Under the pieces are notes generated by a model. That model saw only the letters and a program-made list of their open reading frames with translations. It was not told where the DNA came from and ran no database searches. Positions 17,657-29,127 of a DNA stretch of 64,000 nucleotides are shown piece by piece; the first letter of the stretch is position 1; every line of letters starts with the position of its first letter. Made by a program: the position numbers and the translations under genes. The DNA is from Edaphobacter modestus (GTDB taxonomy: Bacteria; Acidobacteriota; Terriglobia; Terriglobales; Acidobacteriaceae). The DNA lies in the NCBI RefSeq assembly GCF_004217555.1, contig NZ_SHKW01000001.1:5828001-5892000 (forward strand), given 5' to 3'.

Positions 17657-18376
17657 TTAGAGGCGGCGCAGGTAGGCTTTTGCCTCTTCAAGATGAGGGA
17701 AGAGGCGCTCCTCGGCCTGGAATTCGCGGGAGTGTACGCAGCGTCGGCCCGCCTTTACACGGACGGGATGCTTCAGGTGCAGCATCTCGTGGTACAGCAG
17801 ATATTCGACGGCACAGCGTGGGGTATCGGGACGATCAAAGACGCGGCTGACCATGATGGTGTTGTGCGCGGCGTCGTAGTGGCCGAGCATTCGGCGAGCG
17901 TGATGGGCGCTCCAGGTCAGCACGGGCTTACCCAGCAAGCCATGGAAGAAGCGCATGTTGAGTGAGTCGAAGACCTCGTTGAGGTCGAAGTGGTGGCCTA
18001 CGGGGGTGAGGATGCGCTTGCGACCCCGGGTCTGACGGATGTGTTCGGCCTGGCGTGAGACTGCCTCCGAAGAGACGTGGCGGCGGTAGCGGTCGGCGTG
18101 GACCGGTGCGATGGGCTTGCGGTAGAGCTTGGCGAGAAGAATGTGCGCGATGGAGTGGTGGACGGTCTCAGGCGCGTGCTCGAGCAGATCGGAGAGGCGG
18201 ACGTGCAGACGGCCCTCGCGGAGGCGAATCGTGGTATTGAGCGAGGTGAAGCGACGGAAGCGAATGTCGAACGCGGGAATGGGCGCCCGTGGACGAAGCT
18301 CGCGGTACTGTTGCTCGAAGATGGAGACGACAGGCTGGGCGGCCACGGAGGTGGTGGAGCGCCGTTTTTTAACCAC
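17657..18376 (-). CDS. SprT-like zinc metalloprotease-domain protein
   Basis: A 239-residue protein with an SprT-like C-terminal domain. It has the zinc motif HEMLH at 196-200 in YLLYHEMLHLKHP and a third candidate ligand at H215 in CVHSREF. The N-terminal 120 residues are Arg-rich and contain HIRQTRGRKRIL. It lacks a signal peptide. The family (Spartan/SprT) includes DNA-associated proteases, but the bacterial role is unknown. It stands alone on the minus strand, and no operon partner is evident. Confidence 0.75.
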   Translation of the reverse strand: MVKKRRSTTSVAAQPVVSIFEQQYRELRPRAPIPAFDIRFRRFTSLNTTIRLREGRLHVRLSDLLEHAPETVHHSIAHILLAKLYRKPIAPVHADRYRRHVSSEAVSRQAEHIRQTRGRKRILTPVGHHFDLNEVFDSLNMRFFHGLLGKPVLTWSAHHARRMLGHYDAAHNTIMVSRVFDRPDTPRCAVEYLLYHEMLHLKHPVRVKAGRRCVHSREFQAEERLFPHLEEAKAYLRRL

Positions 18377-18580
18377 GAGCTTTGCGGGCTCAGGATGGGA
18401 ATCAAAGAGCGTAGGCGTCTCTGCATTCTCCGAAAACAGGTGGAGAAACTTGCGCAGAGACGAGCCGGGATGGTTCGAGGTGCTCAGAGATGGTCCTTGC
18501 CGCGGAGAGCTTCCGATAAGAGAATTTTATCCGACGATATTGTGAGGCGGACGGACTTCGCCCGACGGGAATCGACGGAG

Positions 18581-19687
18581 TTAGGAGAGCGACGGCACAG
18601 GCTGTTCTCGCTCCTGGTAGGCCTCACGCTCTTCGGGCGTGAGGGGAACGGGCAGCAGCTTGCCTTGAGCGCCGGATGCAAAGGACATTTCGAGAATCGC
18701 CATCACGGCGATTGCGGACTCAGGCGAAACCGGAAGCGGACTGAGACCGAGAATGGCATCACGCACGCCGAGGTAATAGCCGATCTGGTCGGCAGGCGGA
18801 ACGGGAATCTCTGTGCGCTGCCCCGTCGCTCCGTCGAAGAGGATGCCGGGATCGGGATCGTCGCCAAAGCCCGTTGTACCGGGAGCGACGATGCCTTCGA
18901 CGAGCTGCTTCTCCTGGAGGTCGGGGCCGTACTTCGCCCAGCTTGCACGCGTGCCATGGAGCAAGGTGCGTGGCATGCCACCGGAGGAGAGCAGGGTAGC
19001 GTTGAGGATGACGCGCAGACCTGGGTAGACGAGCTGCACATGCGCCCAATCGTCGGTTTTGCCTCCCGGGCGCATCGCGGCAAAGCTTGCGAGGACGGCT
19101 TCGGGCAGACCGAAGAGATGCAGGGTCAGATCGATGAGGTGTGGCCCGAGATCGAACCATAGCCCGGCGCCGGGACCGGGATCTTCGCGCCAGCGCTGGC
19201 GAACCAGCGGGCGAAAGCGATCCATGTGCGCTTCAAAGTGCGTAACTGTTCCCAGGACGCCGGACGCGAGAATGGATTTGGCAGCGAGAATATCGCTCTC
19301 CCAACGCCGGTTTTGAAAGACGGATAGAAGCCGGTTCTGTTGCCGGGCCAATTCGACGAGTTCGCGGGCTTCGGCCAGGTCCAGGGTGAAGGGCTTGTCG
19401 ACGACGACGTGTTTGCCTGCCTTGAGCGCGGCTGCGGCAAGAGGGAAGTGACTCTCGTTGGGACTGGCGATAACGATCAGGTCGAGATCAGGATGAATCG
19501 CCGTTTCCTCGGCGGAACAGATCTGAACTCCCGGGATGTCGGCGAGGACCCGGTCGGGCCTGCTTGAGCCGACGACCGTGAGGTCCATTCCAGGAACAGC
19601 GCGAATCAGTGGAGCGTGGAAGGTTTTGCCAGCGTAGCCATAGCCGATCAGTCCGGTGCGAATGAGGTCCGAGGAGTGCTTTGTCAT
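18581..19687 (-). CDS. Gfo/Idh/MocA family NAD(P)-dependent oxidoreductase
   Basis: A 368-residue oxidoreductase. The N-terminal Rossmann fold begins TGLIGYGYAGKTFHAPLI, followed by IASPNESHFPLA and the dinucleotide-domain hallmark VVVDKPFTLDLAEARELV, where the usual EKP is DKP. The C-terminal dimerisation domain follows. Substrates in this family are sugars, inositols or biliverdin and cannot be deduced here. The ORF is open to 19822, but ATG 19687 gives the normal family N-terminus. The fold near GYGYAGKTFHAP resembles the YdgJ/YhhX subgroup. Confidence 0.85.
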   Translation of the reverse strand: MTKHSSDLIRTGLIGYGYAGKTFHAPLIRAVPGMDLTVVGSSRPDRVLADIPGVQICSAEETAIHPDLDLIVIASPNESHFPLAAAALKAGKHVVVDKPFTLDLAEARELVELARQQNRLLSVFQNRRWESDILAAKSILASGVLGTVTHFEAHMDRFRPLVRQRWREDPGPGAGLWFDLGPHLIDLTLHLFGLPEAVLASFAAMRPGGKTDDWAHVQLVYPGLRVILNATLLSSGGMPRTLLHGTRASWAKYGPDLQEKQLVEGIVAPGTTGFGDDPDPGILFDGATGQRTEIPVPPADQIGYYLGVRDAILGLSPLPVSPESAIAVMAILEMSFASGAQGKLLPVPLTPEEREAYQEREQPVPSLS

Positions 19688-19755
19688 GATGCTCGTCTGT
19701 CTATTCAGACTAGCAGCATGCGGCGGACCCAAGGCACGCCGGGCATGCCCAGGTG

Positions 19756-20295
19756 TCAGCGCGGGGCCATGTCGGCATCGGCGGGGTTCTGCTTTTTCTG
19801 CGGCGGATGAGCCGCAAACCACGCCTTCTGTTCTTCGATCATCTCGCTGGCCTGACCCTTCAGGTCCTGGACGGATTCGAGCGCAATCCTGCGGGAGACG
19901 TTGTAGAGATCGTTATCGGGCGGAGACTTGATCGCAGTGGCCCAGCGTTCGGTGGCCTCAATCAGCTTGGGAAGTGCTTTGCGGATATCGCGATGGCGGG
20001 GGCCGTAGTCGTCGAGGTTGTCACTGAGTTCGTCAGCCAGCGAGGTGAACTGCTCGAGAAGGTCATGGGTATCCTGTTCACGACCTGGGCGGCGTGGTTT
20101 GGCGTACATGTCCTGCAGCGACTTGATGCGGGAATCGATGAGCTTGATAAAGACCACGACCCGATCATTGGCGATATACGCGGAGTCGCGGAGCTGTTCG
20201 ATCTCGCCCTCTGACAACGGGGCCTCGCCGCGCTGGGCGAGAGCGCAGGGGGCGAGGAGAGAAAACACGAGGAGGGACAGCGCGAGGCGTCGCAT
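19756..20295 (-). CDS. Secreted hypothetical protein (helical)
   Basis: A 179-residue protein with a clean signal peptide (RRLALSLLVFSLLAPCALAQ). The mature part is predicted to be mostly helical and rich in charged residues (IEQLRDSAYIANDRVVVFIKLIDSRIKSLQ), ending in a Lys/Pro/Asp tail. It is followed upstream by a similar-sized secreted helical protein and a TPR protein on the same strand, suggesting a three-gene exported or periplasmic operon. No family recognised. Confidence 0.65.
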   Translation of the reverse strand: MRRLALSLLVFSLLAPCALAQRGEAPLSEGEIEQLRDSAYIANDRVVVFIKLIDSRIKSLQDMYAKPRRPGREQDTHDLLEQFTSLADELSDNLDDYGPRHRDIRKALPKLIEATERWATAIKSPPDNDLYNVSRRIALESVQDLKGQASEMIEEQKAWFAAHPPQKKQNPADADMAPR

Positions 20296-20318
20296 CCGGG
20301 TGATTGTAGCCTGTCGTC

Positions 20319-20771
20319 TCAGCGGCTGAAGACCTGGGTGAGCAGCTGGGTCTGTACCTGGTTCAGCTGCTTGAGCGTGGCCTGGAGTGTCGGACGATCC
20401 TCGTACGCGGCGCTATGCAGATATTGATTGAGCCGGTACGTGGTGTCGTGCATGAGTTTTTCGGCATTCTTCAGACGCTTGGCATCGTGGGTGAGGCTGT
20501 TCTGGATACGCTGGGCGTATCCGGCGATCTTCTTGAGGGTAGCTGTGGCGCGATCGGGATCACCGTCTCGCAGCTGGCGTCCGGCGACATCGGTCATCAC
20601 CGAGACGAGTTCGGTATAGAGGAAGCACTGATCGCGAGGGTTGGCTTGCTCGGCACGCTGCTCAAGCTGGATGAGCTGCTGTTCGTCAATGGCTGCTTTG
20701 TCGGCTGCGCGAGAAGGGATGCAGTTGAGAACCAGGAAAAGCATAGCAAACGATTTAAGGATGAATCGCAT
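20319..20771 (-). CDS. Secreted hypothetical protein
   Basis: A 150-residue protein with a signal peptide (FILKSFAMLFLVLNCIPSRA) followed by helical, charged sequence with Gln and Leu heptad-like spacing (QQLIQLEQRAEQANPRDQC; LKQLNQVQTQLLTQVF). It lies 23 bases before the previous secreted gene on the same strand. Function is unknown; it may pair with its neighbour, since both are exported and helical. Confidence 0.65.
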   Translation of the reverse strand: MRFILKSFAMLFLVLNCIPSRAADKAAIDEQQLIQLEQRAEQANPRDQCFLYTELVSVMTDVAGRQLRDGDPDRATATLKKIAGYAQRIQNSLTHDAKRLKNAEKLMHDTTYRLNQYLHSAAYEDRPTLQATLKQLNQVQTQLLTQVFSR

Positions 20772-20846
20772 AACGCACCTCGTTGTAGGGGCGTCTGGCT
20801 TCAGTGTTCCGTTGGAGTCGACGTCGTGCCGTGTTTTGTAACTACC

Positions 20847-22205
20847 TTACTTCATGTGCTCCAGGGCGAGAAGTCGATGGCGAGCCTCCCATTCTTCGTC
20901 TGGAAACTGGCCCTTGGCTACCGCGAGGAACTGTTTGTACAGGTCAGATGCCTCCTTGACCTGGTGGAGTTTGTCATGCGCCGTCGCTGCAAGAAATATT
21001 GTCGACGGCGATGGTGGCAGCACTGTAGCACGAAGTTGGAGCGCATGCAAGACAGTGGCCGGATCGTTGTTATTTGTAGCTGCAAAGGCGAGGTGACTGG
21101 CGGCGGCGCCAAAGGCTTCGGGGGTGGGAAAGGCTTTGGGATTGGCTACCGCACGCTGCAGCAGGGGTTCCGCATCGGCGGAGCGGCGCATCCGGATGAG
21201 GGTATCGGCCTGATCGTCAAGCAGGGTGGGGTCGTTTGGGGAGGCTGCGGAGAGGGAGGCATAGAGCGGAAGGGCCTTTTCGAATTGACGGTCCCGAACG
21301 TAGAGTCTCGCGAGGAGACGGGAGATGGCGGCGTCCTGCGGCTGGCTGGCGTGGAGCCGTTCGACGATGGGAAGCGCCTTATCCGCCTTGTTCTGTGATT
21401 CATAGAGGCCGGCAAGCTGGGAGCTGAGAATCGGATCGTCGGGGTGCTTCTGAAGAGCAGCGGTGAGGAGGGGCTCGGCCTGATCGGGCTTTCTCTGCTG
21501 GAGAAGGAGATGGGAGAGCGCGGCGATGGCCTGCAGATTGTCGGGGTCGGCGGCGAGAATTCGACGATAGGCAGCTTCGGCGGAGGCGGCATCGTTGTTG
21601 GCCTCGGCGAGCTCGCCGGTGAGGAGGACGTCATCGGCCGTCTCGGGAGAGAGCTTGAGGGCGGCGAGGAGTTCGTCGCTGGCTCCGGCGGGATTGGAGG
21701 GCTGGTCGAGCCGGGCCATGGCGCGGTAGGCGCGGGCACGAAGAGCTGGGTCACCGTTGGGAATGGCGGCTGCGGCGGCCAGCTCGGCATGGGCGTCGGA
21801 GACTTTGCCCGCCCGGGCGAGCAGGAGGCCCAGGGCGAGATGTGGCTCCAGCAGGTTAGGGCCGGCGGCGATGGCGCGTCGGTAGGTGGCCTCGGCGTCT
21901 GAGGTCTGGTCAAGTGCGTCCTGGGCGGAGCCGAGGTTATAGAGAACCTGGGCGTCCCTGGGGTTCTTCTCGGCCAGCGTGGAGAGGAGCTTTACGGCGG
22001 TCGCGTAATCCTGTTTGGCCAGGGCGTCGGCGGCCTGAGCGCGGAGAGGATCCTGGTGGGCTTCAGCCTGGGAGGAGGCGTCGCGGGTTCCGGCGGGAAG
22101 CTGGGCGTAGACGATGGAGGCCATACAGAAAATTGTTGCGAGCGTGGTTCGTCGGATGAGCCTCGACCGGTTCCGCTCCTCCGGATTGTGATTCGCCTCG
22201 TGCAT
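20847..22205 (-). CDS. Tetratricopeptide-repeat protein, exported or membrane-anchored
   Basis: A 452-residue protein. An N-terminal hydrophobic segment (TTLATIFCMASIVYAQ) after a basic stretch looks like a signal peptide. The rest is a series of about ten TPR units, for example ALAKQDYATAVKLLSTLAEKNP, DAEATYRRAIAAGPN and AEAAYRRILAADPDN, each in the W/L-G-Y-A-F-A-P spacing. TPR arrays scaffold protein complexes; the partners here are unknown. It leads the probable operon with the two small secreted proteins. Confidence 0.8.
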   Translation of the reverse strand: MHEANHNPEERNRSRLIRRTTLATIFCMASIVYAQLPAGTRDASSQAEAHQDPLRAQAADALAKQDYATAVKLLSTLAEKNPRDAQVLYNLGSAQDALDQTSDAEATYRRAIAAGPNLLEPHLALGLLLARAGKVSDAHAELAAAAAIPNGDPALRARAYRAMARLDQPSNPAGASDELLAALKLSPETADDVLLTGELAEANNDAASAEAAYRRILAADPDNLQAIAALSHLLLQQRKPDQAEPLLTAALQKHPDDPILSSQLAGLYESQNKADKALPIVERLHASQPQDAAISRLLARLYVRDRQFEKALPLYASLSAASPNDPTLLDDQADTLIRMRRSADAEPLLQRAVANPKAFPTPEAFGAAASHLAFAATNNNDPATVLHALQLRATVLPPSPSTIFLAATAHDKLHQVKEASDLYKQFLAVAKGQFPDEEWEARHRLLALEHMK

Positions 22206-22311
22206 CGATGTGTACCCTCTCCCCTCCCGTCAAAAAATACTCAAAATATTCAAAACAGGTAAGATAAGCCCGGACCTGGTATACGTGCGGACAAGCTCAG
22301 TTTAAATGCAA

Positions 22312-22336
22312 AGACCCGGCATCCCGCCGGGTCTTC
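22312..22336 (+). terminator. Hairpin with T-rich tail in divergent intergenic region
   Basis: A perfect 10-bp stem (AAGACCCGGC/GCCGGGTCTT), a 5-base loop, then CTCTTCTTT. It lies between the divergent TPR gene and the plus-strand membrane-protein gene, where no protein-coding transcript needs a terminator. It may therefore end an unannotated short RNA. Confidence 0.6.
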
Positions 22337-22420
22337 TCTTCTTTCCTGATTAAATTTTACCAGCGTTGTCAAGCCGCTTCGCCCCTCGCCGGCTGCGGAA
22401 GGGATCAGGGGATGTGTAAG

Positions 22421-22903
22421 ATGAGCGGAGTTCCGGGGAGCGAAAGATCGATGAAAGAGACGACGCTACCGGTGATTCTGCGCCTCTGGGCCTCGGTGGG
22501 AGCCTTAGCGATCTGCTGGTTCATGGGATCTATTGCGTTCGGAGTGTACCTCCGGGATGGCGGTGCTACTCTTGCTTTCTTCTTCTGGAGTGTGCCATTT
22601 TTTATTGCGGGGTGGGTTTTGGTCGGGCTTCCCATGATCGCGATGGGCGATCGCGTGCTGAAAGTTCCAATCCTACTGATGGGAATCGCCGGAGCTATCG
22701 CGGGCATTCTGGTGGTGTTGCTTCCTTTCGTCCTTACGGCATTGATTTTGAACGGAAGCATACATCTTCAGGAAGACTGGAATTCCGAGAAGAGTGCGTT
22801 GCCAGCCTTTGGCGCAGGCATTGGAGCGTGCGCGATGATGCTGTTTCGCTGGTTTTTGGGTTTGGGAGCGAGTCGGCCCACGCCCTCTGTTGAGTCTCTC
22901 TGA
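22421..22903 (+). CDS. Small integral membrane protein
   Basis: A protein of about 160 residues with four hydrophobic segments: LWASVGALAICWFMGSIAFG, LAFFFWSVPFFIAGWVLVGL, GIAGAIAGILVVLLPFVL and a final AGIGACAMMLFRWFLGLG. I recognise no family; it is probably an inner-membrane protein. Start choice is uncertain: ATG at 22421 has AGGGG nine bases upstream, and ATG at 22451 also has a GGGGAG stretch. The gene stands alone between two minus-strand transcription units. Confidence 0.6.
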   Translation: MSGVPGSERSMKETTLPVILRLWASVGALAICWFMGSIAFGVYLRDGGATLAFFFWSVPFFIAGWVLVGLPMIAMGDRVLKVPILLMGIAGAIAGILVVLLPFVLTALILNGSIHLQEDWNSEKSALPAFGAGIGACAMMLFRWFLGLGASRPTPSVESL

Positions 22904-23014
22904 CGACAGGTTTTAACGGGAGAGGTTTGGGGAGCAGTTGGCATGGTTTCGGCCTATTGCGGTGAGTGGGTTTTGGATCCTGCTATCTCTCAGGTTGCAG
23001 GCTGATCGCTTTGT

Positions 23015-24403
23015 CTAAGACATGGTTTGGCTGAAGAGGTGGAGGCCGTTGCGACCGGTGTCCTTGACGACGTACATGGCGGCGTCGGCGTTTTTGAGCA
23101 GTTGTTCTGCTTCCAGGCCAGCGTCGGGGTAGATGGAGAGGCCTATGCTGGCCGTGACGTTGAGCTCGTGATCCCCGATGCTAATGGACTGGTCGACTGC
23201 CTTGACCATCTGCATTCCAAATCGCTCAACGTCGCTCAGGCTTTTAAAGTTGGGAATCACGATGACGAACTCATCCCCGCCCATGCGGGCGACCGTATCG
23301 GTTTCGCGCACGGAGGAGAGCAGTCTTTTGCCGACAGCCTGAAGCAGAAGATCGCCGACGGAGTGGCCCAGCGAGTCATTGATTTGTTTGAAATGGTCGA
23401 TATCGATCATAAAGACCGCGACCTTCTGATTCTCCCGCTGAGCCTGGACGATTGCCGCATCGAGACGGTACTGGAGCAGTGTGCGGTTGGCGAGTTCCGT
23501 CAGCGGATCATAGTGCGCGAGAAAGTTCACGCGATCGGTGATTCGTTTCCGCTCGGTGAAGTCGCGACTGGTGACGGCTACTCCGTCGCCGAGTTTAACC
23601 GCCTGGACGTGGATCCAGGTCGCCTTGATCATCTCGTCGTCGATAAAAACCTCGGTCGTGAACGGAACTCCTGTCCGGACAACTTCCAGATAACGCTCGA
23701 GGATGCCCGAGGATACCGCAAACGGACGAACCTCGGAGAGCACTTTCCCAATCAGCGTTTCTCGACTGGTATGGAGCCTGCGCTCTGCATTCGGGTTCAG
23801 GTACGCGAAGCGAAAGTCGACGATGTTGCCGGAGGAGTCGGGGATGCCGGAGAAGATGTAGAAGTCGTCCAGGCTGCTCTCCGCAGCGGCCAGAAACTTG
23901 TCATGCTCCAGGCGTGCATGGGGGCCTTCGAACCTGCGTTGGAGGTTCGGCGAGACCGTTGCAGCGATGATGGCGACGGAGATCGCGCTGAGTATCTGGA
24001 TCCACTGGATCCGGTACGTAATCCAGTGCGAGGATGGTCCGACATCGCAGGTGAGGCGCTCCAGCACGAAGAAGACGATGAATGCAAATAGCACGTAGCT
24101 CGCATAGAGGAGCGGCGAGAAATCGCGCAGAGAATAGGTAATTCGTCCCAGCAGGATTAGAGCGGCGATACAGAGGAACGCCGTAGCGAGCTTCAGGCCG
24201 AAGTTGCCGCGAAGGAAGGCATATCCGCTACCGGGCAGATGAAGGGCGAGAGGGTGGGCCAGGGTAAAGACCGCAATTAACGCAAAAAGGGCAAAGGACA
24301 GAATCGTTCGAACGATCTGTGAGGCGGTCAAGGTGCTTTTCACGAAATATCCAGATGATCTTTCGCAAATTAGAGCAAATCTTCGGGGAAGCGACAATAC
24401 CAC
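23015..24403 (-). CDS. Membrane PAS-GGDEF diguanylate cyclase
   Basis: A 462-residue protein with an N-terminal membrane region of about five hydrophobic segments (about 25-155), a PAS-type sensor at roughly 165-285, and a GGDEF domain in the C-terminal third. The catalytic motif is intact as RMGGDEFVIV, with HYDPLTELANR at the domain entry and an IDIDHFKQINDSLGH substrate-site motif. It should make cyclic di-GMP from GTP in response to a membrane or PAS input. No EAL domain is present. The first 20 residues may be an over-extension; GTG or later starts fit the first membrane segment equally well. Confidence 0.83.
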   Translation of the reverse strand: MVLSLPRRFALICERSSGYFVKSTLTASQIVRTILSFALFALIAVFTLAHPLALHLPGSGYAFLRGNFGLKLATAFLCIAALILLGRITYSLRDFSPLLYASYVLFAFIVFFVLERLTCDVGPSSHWITYRIQWIQILSAISVAIIAATVSPNLQRRFEGPHARLEHDKFLAAAESSLDDFYIFSGIPDSSGNIVDFRFAYLNPNAERRLHTSRETLIGKVLSEVRPFAVSSGILERYLEVVRTGVPFTTEVFIDDEMIKATWIHVQAVKLGDGVAVTSRDFTERKRITDRVNFLAHYDPLTELANRTLLQYRLDAAIVQAQRENQKVAVFMIDIDHFKQINDSLGHSVGDLLLQAVGKRLLSSVRETDTVARMGGDEFVIVIPNFKSLSDVERFGMQMVKAVDQSISIGDHELNVTASIGLSIYPDAGLEAEQLLKNADAAMYVVKDTGRNGLHLFSQTMS

Positions 24404-24608
24404 TGCGGTTACAGAGGGGGCGGATTGTGTCTGTGAGAATCGTTTTGGGACTGAATCCTAGTTCAGACCCGAATTCGTGCGCGGATGCCTGGAGCGAAGA
24501 GCATCCAGAGGGCGGCGAAGCCGACTCCTTTGGGAGCCTTCGCGGAACTGCCGCTCCCTTGCCGTGTCAGAGGACGCTCGTTTTCTTGTCGATCGATCCT
24601 GTTGCGCG

Positions 24609-27725
<3,117 letters not shown>

Positions 27726-27931
27726 GAGGCGGGGAAATGCGAGTTTTGGGCTTGCAAGACCGTAGGCTGCGTTTCCGGGGGGTTGCGGTCGTTGGGCTGG
27801 CTATCCAAGGTTCCGTCCTGTCTGTTCTTTACCTTATGCGCCGACGGAACGAATCACATCTACTCCAATCAAATTGACACACCGCCTTGGCTTTAGCGCG
27901 GAAAGCCGTGGCTTTACCGGCGAACTACTGA

Positions 27932-27960
27932 GATTCTTCGCTTCGCTCAGAATGACGGCT
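27932..27960 (-). repeat. Short family A repeat upstream of uvrA
   Basis: The minus-strand sequence CGTCATTCTGAGCGAAGCGA is a shortened copy of the family A core. It lies in the 348-base non-coding stretch between uvrA and the DUF5996 gene. That stretch holds only this repeat and the lspA relic at 28006-28072. Confidence 0.6.
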
Positions 27961-28005
27961 GTATCGGTTATGCGGAGGCCCTTGTCTTATGGACTGCGGC
28001 GGGAA

Positions 28006-28072
28006 GATCTCAAGCACGAGCAGGCAGGGTCAGATGACGATGGTGGAGTCGGCGAAGTTGAAGTATGCCAGG
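28006..28072 (-). pseudogene. Relic of the lspA 3' end
   Basis: Sixty-seven bases match the end of the intact lspA gene (30286-30355) at most positions in the same orientation. Translated, the relic reads YFNFADSTIVI, then a stop, then PCLLVLEI. The intact gene has DFNFADSAIVIGACLLMIEI at the same place. It starts immediately after the stop of the DUF5996 gene, so it is a duplicated or displaced fragment, not a functional peptidase. Confidence 0.65.
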
Positions 28073-28073
28073 T

Positions 28074-28982
28074 TCATCTGACCTCTTGCGGTTTCCGTTC
28101 CAGGGTATTTCGATCCCACTTCGCGGAGTCCGCAGCAGCGGAATATGCATTCTCGAAGAACTCGAGCAGGGCTGCTTCCGGCGACGCCTGACGCCGCACA
28201 TCGTCGTACAGGAAGACATATTCCCCGAGCGTGTTGTCCCATTTCGCTGCGGCGGGGGAGATATTCTTCTCCGACAGGTCGGGCGGCACAGGAGCCGCGT
28301 AACAGTAGAACGCCGCAGCACCGTATCCGCCGTTTCCCGGCCAGAATCCGGCAGAGATGACCTCGTGGGAGTAAGCCTCCCGTTGAATCGAGTCAGCACC
28401 CGCGCGAGGCTGCGCGGGACGGCCCGAAAAGCGGGTTACCACGAAATCGAAGCTTCCCCAGAAAAAATGGGCGGGACTCACCTTTCCCAGAAAGCCGGGA
28501 GCCCAGGCACGAAACACCTTTTCCGCGTGAACCAGGACTTGCCAGAACCTGTGCACATACTCCGGGTCGTAGGCGTTGTGCTGTGTATCGAGGTCAAAGC
28601 GGATGGGATCCTTAACCTCGACCGGCATCGGCCATATCTTTACGGAAACGCCGAGCGCATCCAGGCATTGGAAGTATTCGCGGTAGAACTCGGCAACAGA
28701 CTTCGGTTTCAGGGCAAGAGATTGACTCTTTCCCGAGCCAAGGCGCATCAGCAGTTGATGATTGAGGAAGTCGAACTCGATATCGAGGACATCGTCCCCG
28801 TAATCCATTGCCGACGTCGTCAAGCCACGTGCCGTGACATAGAGAGGGACGTTCCACCAGTGATTCTGTAGCGGCGTAAGCGCCAGGCGTGTCTTGCCGA
28901 CGATCTGTGTCCACATATGCAGCGTGTCGGCGGTTTCAGACCAGTCGCTCCACGGTAACTCAGGCCACGCAGCAGCACTCAT
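28074..28982 (-). CDS. DUF5996 family protein
   Basis: A protein of about 302 residues that matches the DUF5996 family: WPELPWSDWSETADTLHMW near the start, NHWWNVPLYVTARGL, FDFLNHQLLM, and conserved SFDLAVTRFSGR-like SFDFVVTRFSGR with a late GFWPGNGGYGAAAFYCYAAP. The function of the family is not known. ATG 28982 is chosen over 28994 because GGGGGG precedes it at usable spacing. The 3' end abuts an lspA relic, which suggests this gene was inserted upstream of, or recombined near, an lspA copy. Confidence 0.8.
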   Translation of the reverse strand: MSAAAWPELPWSDWSETADTLHMWTQIVGKTRLALTPLQNHWWNVPLYVTARGLTTSAMDYGDDVLDIEFDFLNHQLLMRLGSGKSQSLALKPKSVAEFYREYFQCLDALGVSVKIWPMPVEVKDPIRFDLDTQHNAYDPEYVHRFWQVLVHAEKVFRAWAPGFLGKVSPAHFFWGSFDFVVTRFSGRPAQPRAGADSIQREAYSHEVISAGFWPGNGGYGAAAFYCYAAPVPPDLSEKNISPAAAKWDNTLGEYVFLYDDVRRQASPEAALLEFFENAYSAAADSAKWDRNTLERKPQEVR

Positions 28983-29043
28983 AGCGCCCCCCATTGTTGG
29001 TGGAAGGATATATCACGAAGGGCACGTTTCACCGTGCCTCGCT

Positions 29044-29049
29044 TATAAT
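29044..29049 (+). promoter_or_regulatory. Candidate -10 element for the alcohol dehydrogenase gene
   Basis: A TATAAT hexamer lies 78 bases before the dehydrogenase start in the short divergent intergenic region. No clear -35 element is seen at 16-18 bases spacing. Confidence 0.35.
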
Positions 29050-29127
29050 CCCGTACCATAAAACGCCAACGCGGTGAAGTGAAGCCCTGCAGAGCACGGT
29101 CGGCTTAGAAACTGAGGACGACGAACG

